Positions 36,528-50,352 of a stretch of 64,000 bases of DNA are shown here, in pieces. The position numbers and the translations under genes are program-made. The notes under the pieces are model-generated. The model was given only the letters and a program-made list of their open reading frames with translations. It did no database searches and was not told the DNA's origin. Numbering within the stretch: position 1 is the stretch's first letter; each line of letters begins with the position of its first letter. Origin of the DNA: Combretum micranthum (lineage: Eukaryota > Streptophyta > Magnoliopsida > Myrtales > Combretaceae); assembly GCA_024138025.1 (NCBI GenBank), contig JAMXBD010001043.1, positions 62,001 through 126,000 of the forward strand, written 5' to 3'.

Positions 36528-39500
36528 TGTAAGCCCGGAAAATTTCAATAAATAATTTCAAGATGAAATTCGAAAACAAACCTAAAAATCACTCCAAATT
36601 AAAACCGAAATTCAACTAGTCCTAAATCACGAATGAATTCGGAAACTTTTAATCTTGAGAAAATGAAAATCCTTAAAAACAAAATAAGAAATCAACATAC
36701 TACAATTCCAAAACCACTACGTACGACAAATTCCATACGTGACTCCGATTTGTAAAATCGGGTAATATAGATAAAAAAAAATGAATTATTAAAAAGTAAA
36801 TAACGATTAACTTTCGGAAATAAAACCCAATTCAAAAATTCTGAAAACGTTAAAATATATTAAATACTTACAAAAATAAAATTTAAAATAAATTTCTCAA
36901 ATTAAATATATTATATAAACATAAATATCAGTTTCCAAATTGGCAAAGGCCTAAACCGGAAAATCACCTGGAAATCCTAACCGAAATATAATAGTGTAAG
37001 TCCGGCAATCTAATGCCCCTAATCCTAGAGGCCGAGATGTAGTTTAAATATATAGAATAACTCATAGTAATATAAGTTTGTTTAAAAATATTATATTGGT
37101 AAATTTTTGACCTATTTCGAATCCGTTCGGATACAGACTTCGAAAAGCGTGTCGCGGGGCTCGAGATATCAAAAATATACCAATAGTACCGTTAGACTCG
37201 TAATTTCATAAGATTTCTAAATATATCAGTTATATAATTTTTCGGGTTATAAAAGTTACAATTATAACTTTTTTTATCGTATTTCCATTATTACCGGTAA
37301 TTGATTAGTCTTTTGCACTATTCATTTTTATTTCATTACAAAATTTTATTATTCTTATAAAGTCTTATATTTTTAGATAAATATTTTATATGTTATAAAA
37401 AATTTTGTTTTTCTAAAATTTAGTTTGTTTTGGGTCTTTACGGGATCAGATTCTGTTTAAGATCCGATACTAAAAATAAAATAAATTAATTTAATAATTG
37501 GAAAATATTTTAAAAATATTTTTATTTTCATAAAATAATTTTTTAGAATTTTTCGGGTTATAAAAATATCATTTATAGCCCATATTCGCGTATTTTGATC
37601 ATGCCGGTAACATATTTATTAAATTACTAAAATAATTCAAATAATTATTTAATTTTAATTATGAAAAATCTGCTACAATTATTTGGAATAATTTTTCTAA
37701 TTTTCTTTTATTTTTTTTATTTTATTAAAAAGGTACTCTTACAACCCATACATTCAAGTACACCTTACACATATCATTTCCGTTTCACTTCAATCTTTCT
37801 ACACAATATTCCATACTTCATGGCAGAATTTTTGACCCATATTTGCTGCCATTGTCCTTTTATTTAATCCTAATTTGACTAAAATAATTATTTTCCACCT
37901 CTTAAAGAAGCTACACACACCATTTATTACACAATTTAATTTCAAGTCAAATTTTCACAAATTCCTCTCTCTCTCTTCTCTCTTCACGTGGAAAGCTCCC
38001 AAATCTGCCTTGTTTATTTTTTTTACTCCTTCAATTAATTAAAACACATTTAATACACTCCTTTTCTCTCTCTCCTTCATTTACTCATCTTTCCTCTTTC
38101 ATTCCTTAACCTTTTCTCTCTATTTTTTCTCTCTTTCTTTCTTCTTTCTCTCTTGTTCTTAAAAAACCTTGCTGCCCCTATTTTTTTTTGGAGCTCCCAC
38201 ACATATTTCTTGAAGATTTCTTAAGTAAACCTTCTTTTTAAGCCTCCATAGGTGATATAGGTAAAGTATAATGTGTGTTTCATGCATCAAATGACATTTC
38301 ATTAGCTTAAAAGCTAAGGATGATGATGCCAAGAATGAAACACTCCTCTTCTCCATTATTATTATCTTGTATTGTTATTATTTTCTTGTTTAAAGTTGTT
38401 ATATTTTGTAGATCTAACTTTTTATAGCTTTGATTTTTGTTCATGCCATAGATCTTGTATTTAAGTTGTTATTTTTGTTATTCTTTATGACTTATGCATA
38501 GATCTAGCATCCACATGTCTATCTTAATGATTCATGCATTTAAAACTAGTTTAGAAGACTAGATCTAAAGTTTGAGTTCATAGATGCATTAGATCTTTGT
38601 TTATGTCCATGAACAACTTGCTATAATATGATGATGGTAGGAAAGTTATAGGAAACTCAAGATCTATTTTATTTTCAAGCAAAATGATTTTTGAAAATTC
38701 GGATGAAAATGGGACTATATAGAAAAGTGATTTTTCAACTTCAAAATGTATATTTTTCATTTAAAATGAAGGGCTTAGGGTATAAATACCATAAATGAAA
38801 GATTTTGATAAGTAAAGTTTAGATCCATGATGTTTATAGCTTTTTACCATGCATTTGTTTTATGTTTATGTTCATATTAAGTATAGATTTTAGTTATGAC
38901 TCAAACAAAATTGTGAAATTCGTATTTTGGCAAGACCCCCATTTGAAAACCATCTTCCAAGTATCAAAATGTAATTTTTTCTTGAGAAAATGAAGGCTTA
39001 GTATATGTATATCATCAAGACTTCTTTTTACAAGAATCTAATGTGATTTTCAAAAGTTATTTTCAAAACACAAATGTCATTTTCGGATTTTGGCCAAGGC
39101 ATATTTTAAAAACATGTTTTCCAACTCAAAAATGAAGTTTTTGTTTAAGAAATGAAAGGCCCTTAGGATAGGATATGTAAGGAATGGATTTTCATAAGTT
39201 TAGATAGATTTTATCAAAAGGAATATCCAAAAATGAATTTTGTAAATTCGGATCCCAACCAAGACCAATTTTTAGAACCCATGTATCAACTCCAAAACTC
39301 ATGTTTTATGTGAAAAATGAAGTATATAGGTAATAGATATCATTAAGCAATGATTTTTACAAGTTAAAATAAGTTTAGGCATGAGTAATGTGTAAACCAA
39401 GTAATGGAATTAAAATGAAAAATTTTGAGTTAGTGATCAAATTGTCAAATTCGTAATTTGAGATGATGCATATGTAATCACTAAGTATTTGAGCTCAAAT

Positions 39501-41481
39501 TGCAAGTTTTATGTGTTAAATGAAGTCCTTAGACAATAGATGTAGTAAAGTCTTAAAATTTAATGCATTAAACAAGTTTTTCCCAAATGAATCATTCAAA
39601 AAGTGGATTTTCTAAAATTCGGATTTTTGAGTAAACCATATTGGAAAACATATTTGTAAAGTGTAAAATGCAAATTTTTGTGTAAGAATGAAGTCCTTAA
39701 TGGTTATGTATGATTGAGCCCTAATTTTCTAAATATCAAATGACTTTCATTTAAAGGAATCACTTAAAAACTAATTTTTGTAAAATTCGGATTTTGGAAT
39801 CAACCCCACTTGAAAACATGTTTAACAAGTGTAAAATGGAAATTTTTATGAAGAAATGAAGGTCATAAGTAATATATATAATGAAGACTTAATTTTAACA
39901 AAAATAATTATATTTTCTTAAGTAATAAATCCAAAACAAATGGAAATGACCAAAGTTAGAAAACTAGATTTTTCAAAAAGTAGTTATAATTGAAGTCTTG
40001 CAAAATAAAGAGTTCCAAAATTTTCTTTTACCAAAAATCATCAAGACCATGCATACATGAAACTCATTTCATGCCATTCATATTAGGAAATCACTCATAT
40101 TGCATGTATGGCTAATTTGTATAATAAAAACATTACAAACATTTACAAAACTATTTTTCGGAATTGGAAACCGTTACTGATCAGATCTGATCCCTCTGTT
40201 CTGAGACCTAAATGTTTTCAAAACTTAAAAATAATATTAGAAATAGATAGATCTTTCGAAGTAGATAGAAATCGATATATAATTTGCGAGATTCCGAGTT
40301 AAAATGACCAAGTTATGGCCGTTTTAAGTTGGAATTCCCGCTTAGGACGAGAATTACGAATTTGATAGTTTGTATGAGATAGCTTGGACTAGTTAAGTGA
40401 TGAAATACTTATTAGAGTATTTCTTCCTTTTTAGGTGACTCCGATATCGACGATTCCCTACCACCGGATTACTTGTACTAAGAGACCGGTGATCCAATGG
40501 CCGAGTGAGTATTACTTCCGATTTCATTTATTGTATGTAATTGTAATAATAGTTGCACTAGATATTTGGTAAAGATAAAATGGATATGCATGATGGGGAC
40601 GAATGGGAACTATGTATGCTTGTTGTTGATATGAGAAATGGAATGTAAGAATATCGAAGCCGAGTGATTAACTATTGCTTGTATAGATGAATTAGAATTG
40701 ATTGTCTGCGATTATTGATTGATCACTTAAAAGAATTGGTATAATTGATTATTCGGAACTAAAGATGAAATTGAACTCATTCATACACGATGGGGATGGA
40801 GCATTAGCATTTGTTGGTTTATCGTTGTACCTTAAACGATTTTATAGTTTATAGTTGTCCGTAAGCTGAAACGGTCTCGGTCGTACCGCAGGATTCGTTA
40901 ATCTGCTAACCCGGGATGGAGGGCGTAAGTCCATCCACATATGATTTCTGGCAGGTCATATGTTTGTTGAATTCACGAGTTTGATGCATATCACTTGTCT
41001 GACTAATCACTTGATTGTATGACGTGTTATAAATGTAATCCTGGAAGTTTTCACTCACTAAGCTAGTGTAGCTTATACCCCTATAGTTGTTTAAATGAAC
41101 AGGTTATCTCAAGAATGCTAAGTGGGGACTGAGATGGTTGAAGTCGAGAATGACTTCAGGATTCCGGCAAGACATAAGAATGTTTGAAGTTATTAACTAG
41201 GTTTTATTATCTGCCTTGTAATAGTTTATGTAATAGAATCTTTTGATGATTTGTAAGTGAAGTTTGATGAGTTGTATTTTGAAGAATAGTGAATTGAATT
41301 TCCTTTACATTGTTACTCGAGTTATATCAACATGAAATGTATCATTCCGATGTGTCTCCTCTATGTGTTAGACGCCTTGTACATAGTATGGAAGCATTCG
41401 CATGACTGAGGTGGTCATTCTTAGGCTTTAATATTGTGTACGGCGGACTGCCACGTTTAGGGTACCCTTCGGGGCGTGACA
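36528..41481 (+). mobile_element. LTR C: family-2 solo LTR (4954 bp) nested in LTR B, with a foreign-type U5
   Basis: It starts TGTAAGCCCGG, ends GGGGCGTGACA and has perfect CATTA duplications. Up to the exon-like box (40435-40504) it matches A and B, with seven modules (near 38764, 38988, 39151, 39315, 39517, 39686, 39853) and the donor-like site (GT at 38252-38253). After about 40505 it no longer matches A and B but matches the U5 of Q, for example GGAGCATTAGCATTTG, the CGTTAATCTGCTAACCC segment and the CCATCCACATATGATTT segment. The final terminal block is again common to all. The conserved block is at 40238-40336. Confidence 0.95.
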
Positions 41482-44310
41482 CATTAGATCTTTATTTATG
41501 TTCATGAACAACTTGCTATAGCATGATGATGGTAGGAAAAATTGTAGGAAACTCAAGATCTATTTTATTTTCAACAAAAACAACTTTTGAAAATTCGGAT
41601 GAAAATGGAACCATATTTAGAAAAGTGGTTTTTCAACTTCAAAATGTATATTTTTCATTTAAAATGAAGGGCTTAGGGTATAGATACCATAAATGAAAGA
41701 TTTTGATAAGTAAAGTTTAGATCCATGATGTTTATAGCTTATTACCATGCATTTGTTTTATGTTTATGTTCATATTAAGTATAGATCTTAGTTATGAACT
41801 CAAACAAAATTGTGAAATTCGTATTTTGGCAAGACCTATATTTAAAAACTACTTTTCAAGTGTCAAAATGTAATTTTTACATAAGAAAATGAAGGCTTAA
41901 TATATATATAGCATCAAGACTTCATTTTATATGGTTCAAAGATAATTTTCAAAGATTAATTTTCAAAACAAAGTTCTATTCTCGGATTTTGGCCAAGGCC
42001 TAGTGTAAAAACATGTTTTCCAACTCAAAAATAAAGTTTTTATTCAAGAAATGAAGGGCTCTTAAGATATGATATGTAAGGAAGGGATTTTCATAAATTT
42101 AGATAGGTTTTATCAAAAGATATGTCCAAAAATGAATTTTATAAATTCGGATCCCAACCAAGACCAATTTTTAGAACCCATGTATCAACTCCAAAACTCA
42201 TGTTTTATGTGAAAAATGAAGTATATAGGTAATAGATATTATTAAGCAATGATTTTTACAAGTTAAAATGAGTTTAGGCATGAGTAAGGTGTTAAACAAG
42301 TAATGGAATTAAAATGAAAAATTTTGAGTTAGTGATCAATTGTCAAATTCGTAATTTGAGATGATGCATAAGTAATCACTTAGTATTTGAGTTCAAATTG
42401 CAAGTTTTATGTGTTAAATGAAGTCCTTAGGTAATTGATATAGTAAAGCCTTAAATTTTAATGTTTTAAACAAGTTTTCCCCAAATGAATCATTCAAAAA
42501 GTGGATTTTCTAAAATTCGGATTTTTGAGTAAATCATATCGGAAAACATATTTACAAAGTGTAAAATGGAAATTTTTATGTAGAAATGAAGGTCATAAGT
42601 AATATATATAATGAAGACTCAACTTTAACAAAAATAATTATATTTTCTTAAGTAATAAATCCAAAACAAATGGAAATGAACAAAGTTAGAAAACTAGATT
42701 TTTCAAAAAGTAGTTATAGTTGAAGTCTTGCAAAATAAAGAGTTCCAAAATTTTCTTTTACCAAAAATCATCAAGACCATGCATACATGAAACTCATCTC
42801 ATGTCATTCATGTTAGGAAATCACTCATATTGCATGTATAGCCAATTTATATAGTAGGAATATTACAAACTCTTACAAAACTATTTTTCGGAAATTGAAA
42901 TTGTTGCTGCTCTAATCTGATCTGACCTTTTCGAAGCTTCAATGTTTTCAAAACTAAAATATAATATTAGAATTAGGTAGATCTCCCGAAGTAGATAGAA
43001 ATCGATATATAATTTGCGAGATTCCGAGTTAAAATGACCAAATTATGGCCGTTTTAAGTTGGAATTCCCGCTTAGGACGCGAATTACGAATTTGACTGTT
43101 CGTATAAATTCGTTTGGATTAGTTTGAGTTGAAATACTTATTAGAGTATTTCTTCCTTGTTAGGTGATCCCGAATTCGATGATTCCCTACCACCGGATTA
43201 CTATTACTAGAAGACCGGTGATCCAATGGCCGAGTGAGTTTTCTCCTTGTTTTGTTACCTTGATTGTGATTGTAGTTAGTTGCATTAGAATTATAGGAAC
43301 AAGATAAAAATCGATATGAATGGGGATGGGATATATGATGAGATTGTGATGAATGTGTGCCAAAGAATACTAAAGCATATCGAAATCCCGATTTGATTGG
43401 ATAACTACACCGTTCATATTATTTCTGTTATATGTGTGATATTGATTGGTCACTCTAAAGAATGTATAAATATTTTTGACCTAAGAAAAAAATTAAATTG
43501 GTCATGCATCGCATTGGACATATTGCATTTGGTAGCATGCTACTCTTACGCAGGTCGATCGGTATGGTTCGTGGATAACTCGTTTGGATAACGAACCCAG
43601 TGCCAGAGCTCATTCAGGGGTACTAAGGCGCATGTGGATGCATTCTTGGATGAGCCTAGCCGAGTCGAGTGCTAAGAGCCGAGGGCTTGGGGACTAGATG
43701 CGGTCATGTAGACTCAATACCATTCCTACCCAAGATACGAAGGGCATAAATCCGTTCTGTGTGTGGGTTTCGGATACCCACGCATAATTGTTTGCTCACG
43801 TGTTTGTTCATGCATAGCATATGATTGATTAATAACTTGTTTGTTATGGCACGGAACTAAGGGAATTCTCACTAAGCTAGTGTAGCTTATACCCCTATAG
43901 TTGTTTAAATGAACAGGTTATCTTAAGAATGCAAAGTGTGGACCGAATTGGTTGGAGCCGGGAATGACTCCAGGATTTCGGCAAGAATAAGAATGTTTGA
44001 AGCTATCAACTAGTTATGATTTGTCTTGTAATAATTTATGTAGGGAAGTCTGTGGATGAATGTAATTGGAGTTGAATGATTTGTATTTTGAAGTATAGTG
44101 TTTTGTATCTGAAGTATAGTAAATTGAATTTCCTTTACATTGTTCTCAAGTTGTATCAACATAAAATGCATTACTCCGATGAGTCTCCTCCATGTGTTAG
44201 ACACCTTGTACATAGTATGGAAGCCTTCGCGTGACTGAGGTGGTCATTCTTAGGCTTTAATATTGTGTACGGCGGACTGCCACGTTTAGGGTACCCTTCG
44301 GGGCGTGACA

Positions 44311-44315
44311 GGTAA
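44311..44315 (+). repeat. Target-site duplication of LTR B, right copy
   Basis: GGTAA; see 34457-34461. Confidence 0.95.
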
Positions 44316-44453
44316 TCCTTCCTCTTTTTCCATTGCATTAAGGCAACTTTCACTTTCAATTTCAACCTCTCCATCCACGGCCAAATTCAAATGAGCCTAG
44401 GTCTGTTCCTTTTGAAGATACGGTCTCACCCGTGAACTCAACATCCAATCCAT

Positions 44454-44795
44454 TTACATCCTAAAATTCACTTTCTTCTTTTGACAGTCCACAACGACTT
44501 TAGCAATGGCTAGCCAACTCATTCCCAAAATCACCTCATATCTACTCATCTCCAACACTATTAAATCACACCTCGTACCATGCCCATGAATCTCCATTGG
44601 ACAATCCTTAATCATCTCATTTGTTGTCACAATGCTTCCAGTAGGGGTTTTAACACGAAAGCTAAAGGCAACAGTGACTATTGGTAAAACAACTTGTCTA
44701 GCCAATCTGGTGGTGATAAACGAGTGTGTGGCTCCCGTGTCAAACAAGGCATAAGCAATCGTTTTAGCTACCCATAGGTGTCCTGCGTCCCACAC
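44454..44795 (-). pseudogene. Aspartic protease of P
   Basis: The open frame has the active-site motif ALFDTGATHSFITT near residues 16-29, then LEMSRYEVILGMSWLA and VDCQKKKVNFRM, as in gypsy retropepsins. The frame ends with a stop at 44454. The spacer to RT (44316-44453) has several stops and is then cut by LTR B. The protease would cleave the Gag-Pol polyprotein. The protein start is in the gag-pol frame rather than at a true initiator. Confidence 0.85.
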
Positions 44796-46004
44796 TTACT
44801 AATCACTAACTTCGTACCATTCCAGCTTACTTTCCCTAAATTTCTTAATTTAACTGAGCTTGTTTTTCTTTCATTAAACTTGAATCTTAACAACTTAAAA
44901 ACAACAGATAAAGAAGAGCAAAAAGTAGGAGATGTACCTGTAACAAGGCCGAAGTCCGAACTACTATCTTCCTCGAGAGCAGCCAATCGCAATCTTCATC
45001 TCCCATCTCCTCACATACCTACCATCCTTCGAGGTTATAGATCCTCATCCCATGCATCGCTGATGCAGAGCGGCTACCATTATTTCCACCGATCCCATTC
45101 CCGAGTCTTGCCACTACTGATCCTCCAAAAGATCTAGCTGGGGCATCCTTTCTCTGTGGGCACTCATTGGCAAAGTGACCCTTTTGCTTGCAAACAAAAC
45201 ATATAGTGGTAGCCTTCCTTGGGCAATTAGTAATCTTGTGAGATGGTTCGCCACAAAAATAACACTTATCCCTCAATTATGGGCATCTCTTGGGGTAGTG
45301 CTCCCCCTTACATTTCCAGCAACTAACACCTTTAGGGGTAGGCTGTCCTCCACTAGTGTTACTTTTAAAGCCAAAAGATGGCTTGAACTTTCTTTGAGAG
45401 AATCCAGATCTAATCCCCCATAAAACTTCCTTCCAAATACCGAAGGTGTCCTTTTGCACTCTTCCCCTTTCTCTTCTTAGCCCATTCCACTATCCGGCTC
45501 TTTCCGCTAATTCTCTGAATGATCTAATATCAAATTCCTCCAGCCTCATCCTCAACTCCTCATCCAAACCACTCAAGAAAATTGTCTTTTTAGCTCCTCC
45601 TTATACTTGTAAGAATCCGGAGAATACTGTAGCAACCTACTAAATTCAATTTCATATTGCTCCACCGTTCTGCCTTTCTGAGCAATGTGTAAGAAATTCA
45701 CACTAAACTGCACCGGAAACTACCGGGGAAGTAGTTTTCCAAAAACTCATGGTGGAACCTTTCCCAAGTAATTAGTGGCATGAGTTCCCTTTGCTTGGAG
45801 TCCTACCAAACTCGTGCATTGAGCCGGAGCATGTAAGTGCCATAGTCAATTCTCAGGTGGTGTGGCACCTCAAATGCATTGAAGGATTGCTCTATCTGAG
45901 CTAACCAATCTTCAACCTCATCCGGTTTTCCATAAACTCCTTCAAAGTACCTATTACTCTTAATGAATTCAGGTAGGGAGCTCTTATATGGCCTCATTGG
46001 AGGA
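44796..46004 (-). pseudogene. gag of P, truncated at its 5' side by LTR D
   Basis: The capsid start LPEFIKSNRYFEGVYGKPDE and WLAQIEQSFNAFEVPHHLR is open up to an in-frame TAG at 45803-45805 that replaces a Trp codon. The middle part is frameshifted. The knuckle part (45277-45459 and 45019-45276, same frame) has CWKCKGEHYPKRC, CYFCGEPSHKITNC and CFVCKQKGHFANEC, interrupted by a TAA at 45277-45279 in place of a Gln codon. The MRIYNLEGW motif follows. The ORF that seems to start at 46051 reads from LTR D into gag and is an artefact. The N-terminus of gag lies beyond D. Confidence 0.85.
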
Positions 46005-49000
46005 TGTAAGCCCTGGAAAATTTCAGTAAATAATTCTACAATGAACTTCAAAAATAAACCCTAAAAATCACTCCAAATTAAAACCGAATTTCAACTAGTC
46101 CAAAAACACGAACGAATCTAAAAATTTCTTAATCATGAGAAAATGAAAATCCTTAAAATAAAATAAGAACTCAACATACTTCAATTCCAAAACCACTATG
46201 TACAACAAATTAGATATTTAACTCCGACTTATAAAATCGGGTAATATAAAGCTCAAAAACAAATTATGAAAAAGTAAATAATGATTAACGTTCGGAAATG
46301 AAACCCAATTCAAGGATTCCGAAAACGTTAAAAGATATAAGTACTTACAATAATAAAATTTAAAATAAATTTTTCAAATTAAATATATTATATAAACATA
46401 AAATAATTTCCAATTGGCAAAGATCTAAACCGGAAAATCACCCGGAAACCTTAAGTGGTATACAATAGCTTATGTCCGGCAATCTAGCGCCTTTAACCCT
46501 AGAGGCCGAGGTGTAGTTAAATATGTAGAATAGCTCGTAGTAATATAAGTTTGTTTAAAAATATCAGATTGGTAAATTTTTGACCTATTTCGAACCCGTT
46601 CGGATACAGACTTCGAAAAGCGTGTCCCGGGCTCGAGATATCAAAAATATACCAATAGTACCATTAGAATTGTAATTTCATAAGATTTCTAAATATATCA
46701 GCTATATAATTTTTCAGGTTATAAAAGTTACAGTTATAACTTTTTATCGTATTTTCATTACTACCGGTAATTGATTAGTCTTTTGCACTATTTATTTTTA
46801 TTTCATTACATAATTTTATTATTCTTATAAAGCCTTATATTTTTAGATAAATATTTTATATATTATAGAAAATTTTGTTTTTCTAAAATTTAGTTAGTTC
46901 GGGCTTTTACGGGATCAGATTCTGTTTAAGACCGATACTAAAAATAAAATAAATTAATTTAATAATTGAAAATATTTGAAAAATATTTTATTTTCATAAA
47001 ATAATTTTTTAGAATTTTTTGGATTATAAAAATATCATTGATAGCCCCTATTCGCATAATTTAATCATACCGGTAACATATTTGTTAAAATACCAAAATA
47101 ATTTAATTAATTATTTAATTTTAATTATGAAAAATCTGCTACAAATATTTAGAATAAATTTTCTAATTTCATTTTATTTTATTTTATTTTATTAAGAAAG
47201 TACTTTTACAACCTATACTTTTAAGTACACCTTACACATATTACTTTCTTTTCACTTCAATCTTTCTACACATTATCCCACACTCCTTGGCAGAATTTTT
47301 TATCTCCTTTGCTGCCATTGTCCTTTTATTTTATCCTAATTTGACTAAAATAATTATTTTCCACTCCTTCTTAAAGAAGCTACATTATACATTTATTACA
47401 CAAATCAATTTCAAGTCAAAATTCAAACAAATTCCTCTCTCCTCTCCCTCCCAAATTCAGTGCAGCATGCTTCATTGTGGCTGCCATTGTTTTATTTTTT
47501 CTCTCATTTATTCAATTAAAACACTCATTTTCTCTCTCTCCTTCATTTACTCCTTCTTTCCTTTTTCATTCCTTAACCTTTTCTCTCTCTTTTTCCTCTC
47601 TTTTCTTCTTCTTCTTGTTCTTGTTTCTTCAAGAAAAAAGCTGCCCCCACATCTTTTGTTAGCTTCCAACCATATTTCTTGAAGATTTTTAAGCAAATCT
47701 TCATCTCAAAACCTCCATAGGTGATATAGGTAAAGTGTAATGAAGGTTTCATGCATCAAATGACCTTCCATAAGCTTAAAAGCTTAGGATGATGATGCCA
47801 AAAATGAACCTCTCCTCTTCTCCATTATTATTATCTTGTATCATATTATTTTCTTGTTTAAAGTTATTATATTTTGTAGATCTAACATTTTGTAGCTTTC
47901 ATTTTTGTTTATTCCATAGATGTTGTTATTTGAGTTGTTATTTTTGTTAATTTTTATGATTTATACATAGATCCATCATTCACATAACTATTATAGTGAT
48001 TCATGCATTTATAACTAGATCTAATTGTTTTTAGGTTCATACATGCATTAGACTTTTGTTTTATGTTCATGGATGACTTGTAAAGCATGATGATAGTAGG
48101 ATAGTTGTAGAAAACTCAAGATCTATTTTATTTTCAATAAAAATCATTTTTGAATATTCGGATGAAAATGGAACCATATTTAGAAAAGTTATTTTTCAAC
48201 TTCAAAATGTTTATTTTTCATTTAAAATGAAGGGCTTAGGGTATAGATAACATAAATGAAAGATTTTGATGGGTAAAGTCTAGATCTATGAGTTTAAAGT
48301 TTATTATCATGGGTTTCATTTAGATGTATGTTCATATTATGTGTAGATCTTAGATTTGAACTTGAACAAAAATTGTGAAATTCGTATTTTTGCAAGATCC
48401 CCATTTAAAAACCACTTTCCAAATGTCAAAATGTAATTTTTACTTAAGATAATGAAGGCTTAATGTATGTATATCATCAAGACTTCTTTTTACAAGAATC
48501 AAAAGTGATTTTCAAAAGTGATTTTCAAAATAGAAATCTCATTTTCGGATTTTGGTCAAGACATATTTTAAAAACATGTTTTCCAACTCAAAAATGAAGT
48601 TTTTATTTAAGAAATGAAAGGCTCTTAGGATAGGATATGTAAGGAATGGATTTTCATAAGTTTAGATAAATTTTATCAAAAGATATGTCCAAAAATAAAT
48701 TTTGTAAATTCGGATCCCAACCAAGACTAATTTTGAAAACCCACATATCAACTCAAAAACTCATATTTTATGTGAAAAATGAAGGGTATAGATAATAGGT
48801 ATCATTAAGTGGTGATTTCTACAAGTTGAAATGAGTTTGGATATGAGTAATGTGTAAAACAAAAAGTGGAATCAAGATGGAAAATTTTGAGTTAGTAGTC
48901 AATTTGTGAAATTCGTAATTTTGAATGAAGGCCATAAGAACACCTATTATCCAAGCTCAAAATGAAAGTTTTATGTAATGAATGGAGTCCTTAAGTAATA

Positions 49001-50352
49001 GGTACCATAAAGTCTTAAATTTAATGCATTAAACAAGTTTTTCCTAAAGGAAGCATTCAAAAAGTGGATTTTCTAAAATTTGGATTTTTGAGTAAATCAT
49101 ATTGGAAAACATATTTGCAAAGTGTAAAATGCAAATTTTTGTGTAAGAATGAAGTCCTTAGTGGTTATGTATAATTGAGCCCTAATTTTCTAAATATCAA
49201 ATGATTTTTACTTAAAGGAATCACTCAAAAACCAATTTTTACCAAATTCGGATTTTGGAATCAACCCTACTTGAAAACATGTTTACAAAGTGTAAAATGG
49301 AAATTTTTATGTAGAAATGAAGGTCACAAGTAATAAATATAATGAAGACTCAATTTTAATAAAAATAATTATATTTTCTTAAGTAAACAAATCCAAAACA
49401 AATGGAAATGATCAAAGTTAGAAAACTAGATTTTTCATAAGTAGTTGTTATTATGGTCTTGCAAAATAAAAAGTTATAAAATTTCCTTTTAGCAAAAATC
49501 ATCAAGATCATGCATACATTAAGCTCATCTCATGTCATTCATGTTAGGAAATCACTCATATTGCATGTATAGCTAATTTATATAGTAGGAACATTACAAA
49601 CATTTACAAAACTATTTTTCGGAATCGGAAACCGTTACTGATCAGATCTGATCCCTCTGTTCCGAGACCTAAATTTTTTTAGAACTTAAAAATAATATTA
49701 GAATTAGATAGATCTTTCGAAGTAGATAGAAATCGATATCTAATTTGCGAGATTCCGAGTTAAAATGACCAAGTTATGGCCGTTTTAAGTTGGAATTCCC
49801 GCTTAGGACGAGAATTACAAATTTGATAGTTCATATAAAATCGTTTGGATTAGTTTGAGTCGAAATACTTATTAAATTATTTCTTCCTTTTTAGGAGATC
49901 CCGAAATCGACGATTCCCTGCCACCGAATTATTATTACTAGAAGATCGGTGATCCAATGGCTGAGTGAGTTTTCTCCTTATTTTGTTACCTTGTTTATGC
50001 TTGTAGTTAGTCGCATTAGAATTATAGGAACAAGATAAAAATCGATATGAATGGGGATGGGATATATGATGAGACTGTGATGAATGTATGCCAAAGAATA
50101 CTAACGCATATCGAAACCGTGATTTGATTGGATAACTGCACTGTTCATATAATTTCTGTTATGTGTACGATATTGGTTGGCCACTCTAAAGAATGTATGA
50201 ATATTTTGACTTGAGCAAAAATTAAATTGCTCATGCATCGTATCGAACATATTGCATTTGGTAGCGTGTTACTCCTACGCAGGTCGATCGGTATGGCCCG
50301 AGGACTCGTTTGGATAATAAGATACGGTATTAGAGCTCATTCATAGGGAACT
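46005..50352 (+). mobile_element. LTR D: family-2 LTR in the gag of P, cut by element Q
   Basis: It starts TGTAAGCCC after GAGGA (candidate target duplication, partner outside). Landmarks are a telo-box (46056-46064), C/T-rich leader (about 47430-47640), donor-like ATAG/GTGATA (GT at 47721-47722), about eight modules (near 48224, 48450, 48612, 48777, 48920, 48980, 49146, 49314), conserved block (49697-49797) and exon-like box (49895-49964). It breaks at 50352 in the U5 segment AGAGCTCATTCA, which A and B continue past. The 131-aa ORF at 47287-47682 is pyrimidine-rich leader sequence. Confidence 0.9.

Larger units (their letters stand above)
34462..44310 (+). mobile_element. LTR B: family-2 solo LTR (about 4.89 kb) in the pol of P, split by LTR C
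   Basis: It starts TGTAAGCGCC, ends GGGGCGTGACA and is flanked by perfect GGTAA duplications. C plus its CATTA duplication interrupts it from 36528 to 41486. Landmarks are a telo-box (34513-34521), C/T-rich leader (about 35890-36090), donor-like site (GT at 36188-36189), six modules (near 41664, 41887, 42052, 42215, 42417, 42585), conserved block (42969-43068), exon-like box (43164-43233) and acceptor-like ACAG ending at 43916. Its U5 matches A. Confidence 0.95.
22941..46004 (-). mobile_element. P: autonomous-type chromovirus gypsy element, heavily broken and nested
   Basis: On the minus strand, from right to left: gag (44796-46004, truncated by D), protease (44454-44795), RT (about 33570-34456), RNase H (33139-33570), integrase with chromodomain-like tail (31536-33100), PPT and the 3' LTR (22941-31506). 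The order gag-PR-RT-RH-INT is that of Ty3/gypsy. The coding region is split by solo LTR B, and the 3' LTR is split by m and A. The 5' end of gag, the PBS and the 5' LTR were displaced beyond the window by D and Q. Confidence 0.85.

Noticed and set aside
45803..46051. ORF starting in LTR D and continuing into gag of P as a possible fusion gene
   Set aside because: The first codons are antisense LTR D sequence joined by insertion; there is no promoter or conservation.
47287..47682. 131-aa plus-strand ORF with Ser/Phe/Leu-rich end
   Set aside because: It is the pyrimidine-rich leader of LTR D; A, B and C have the same region without an open frame of this length.
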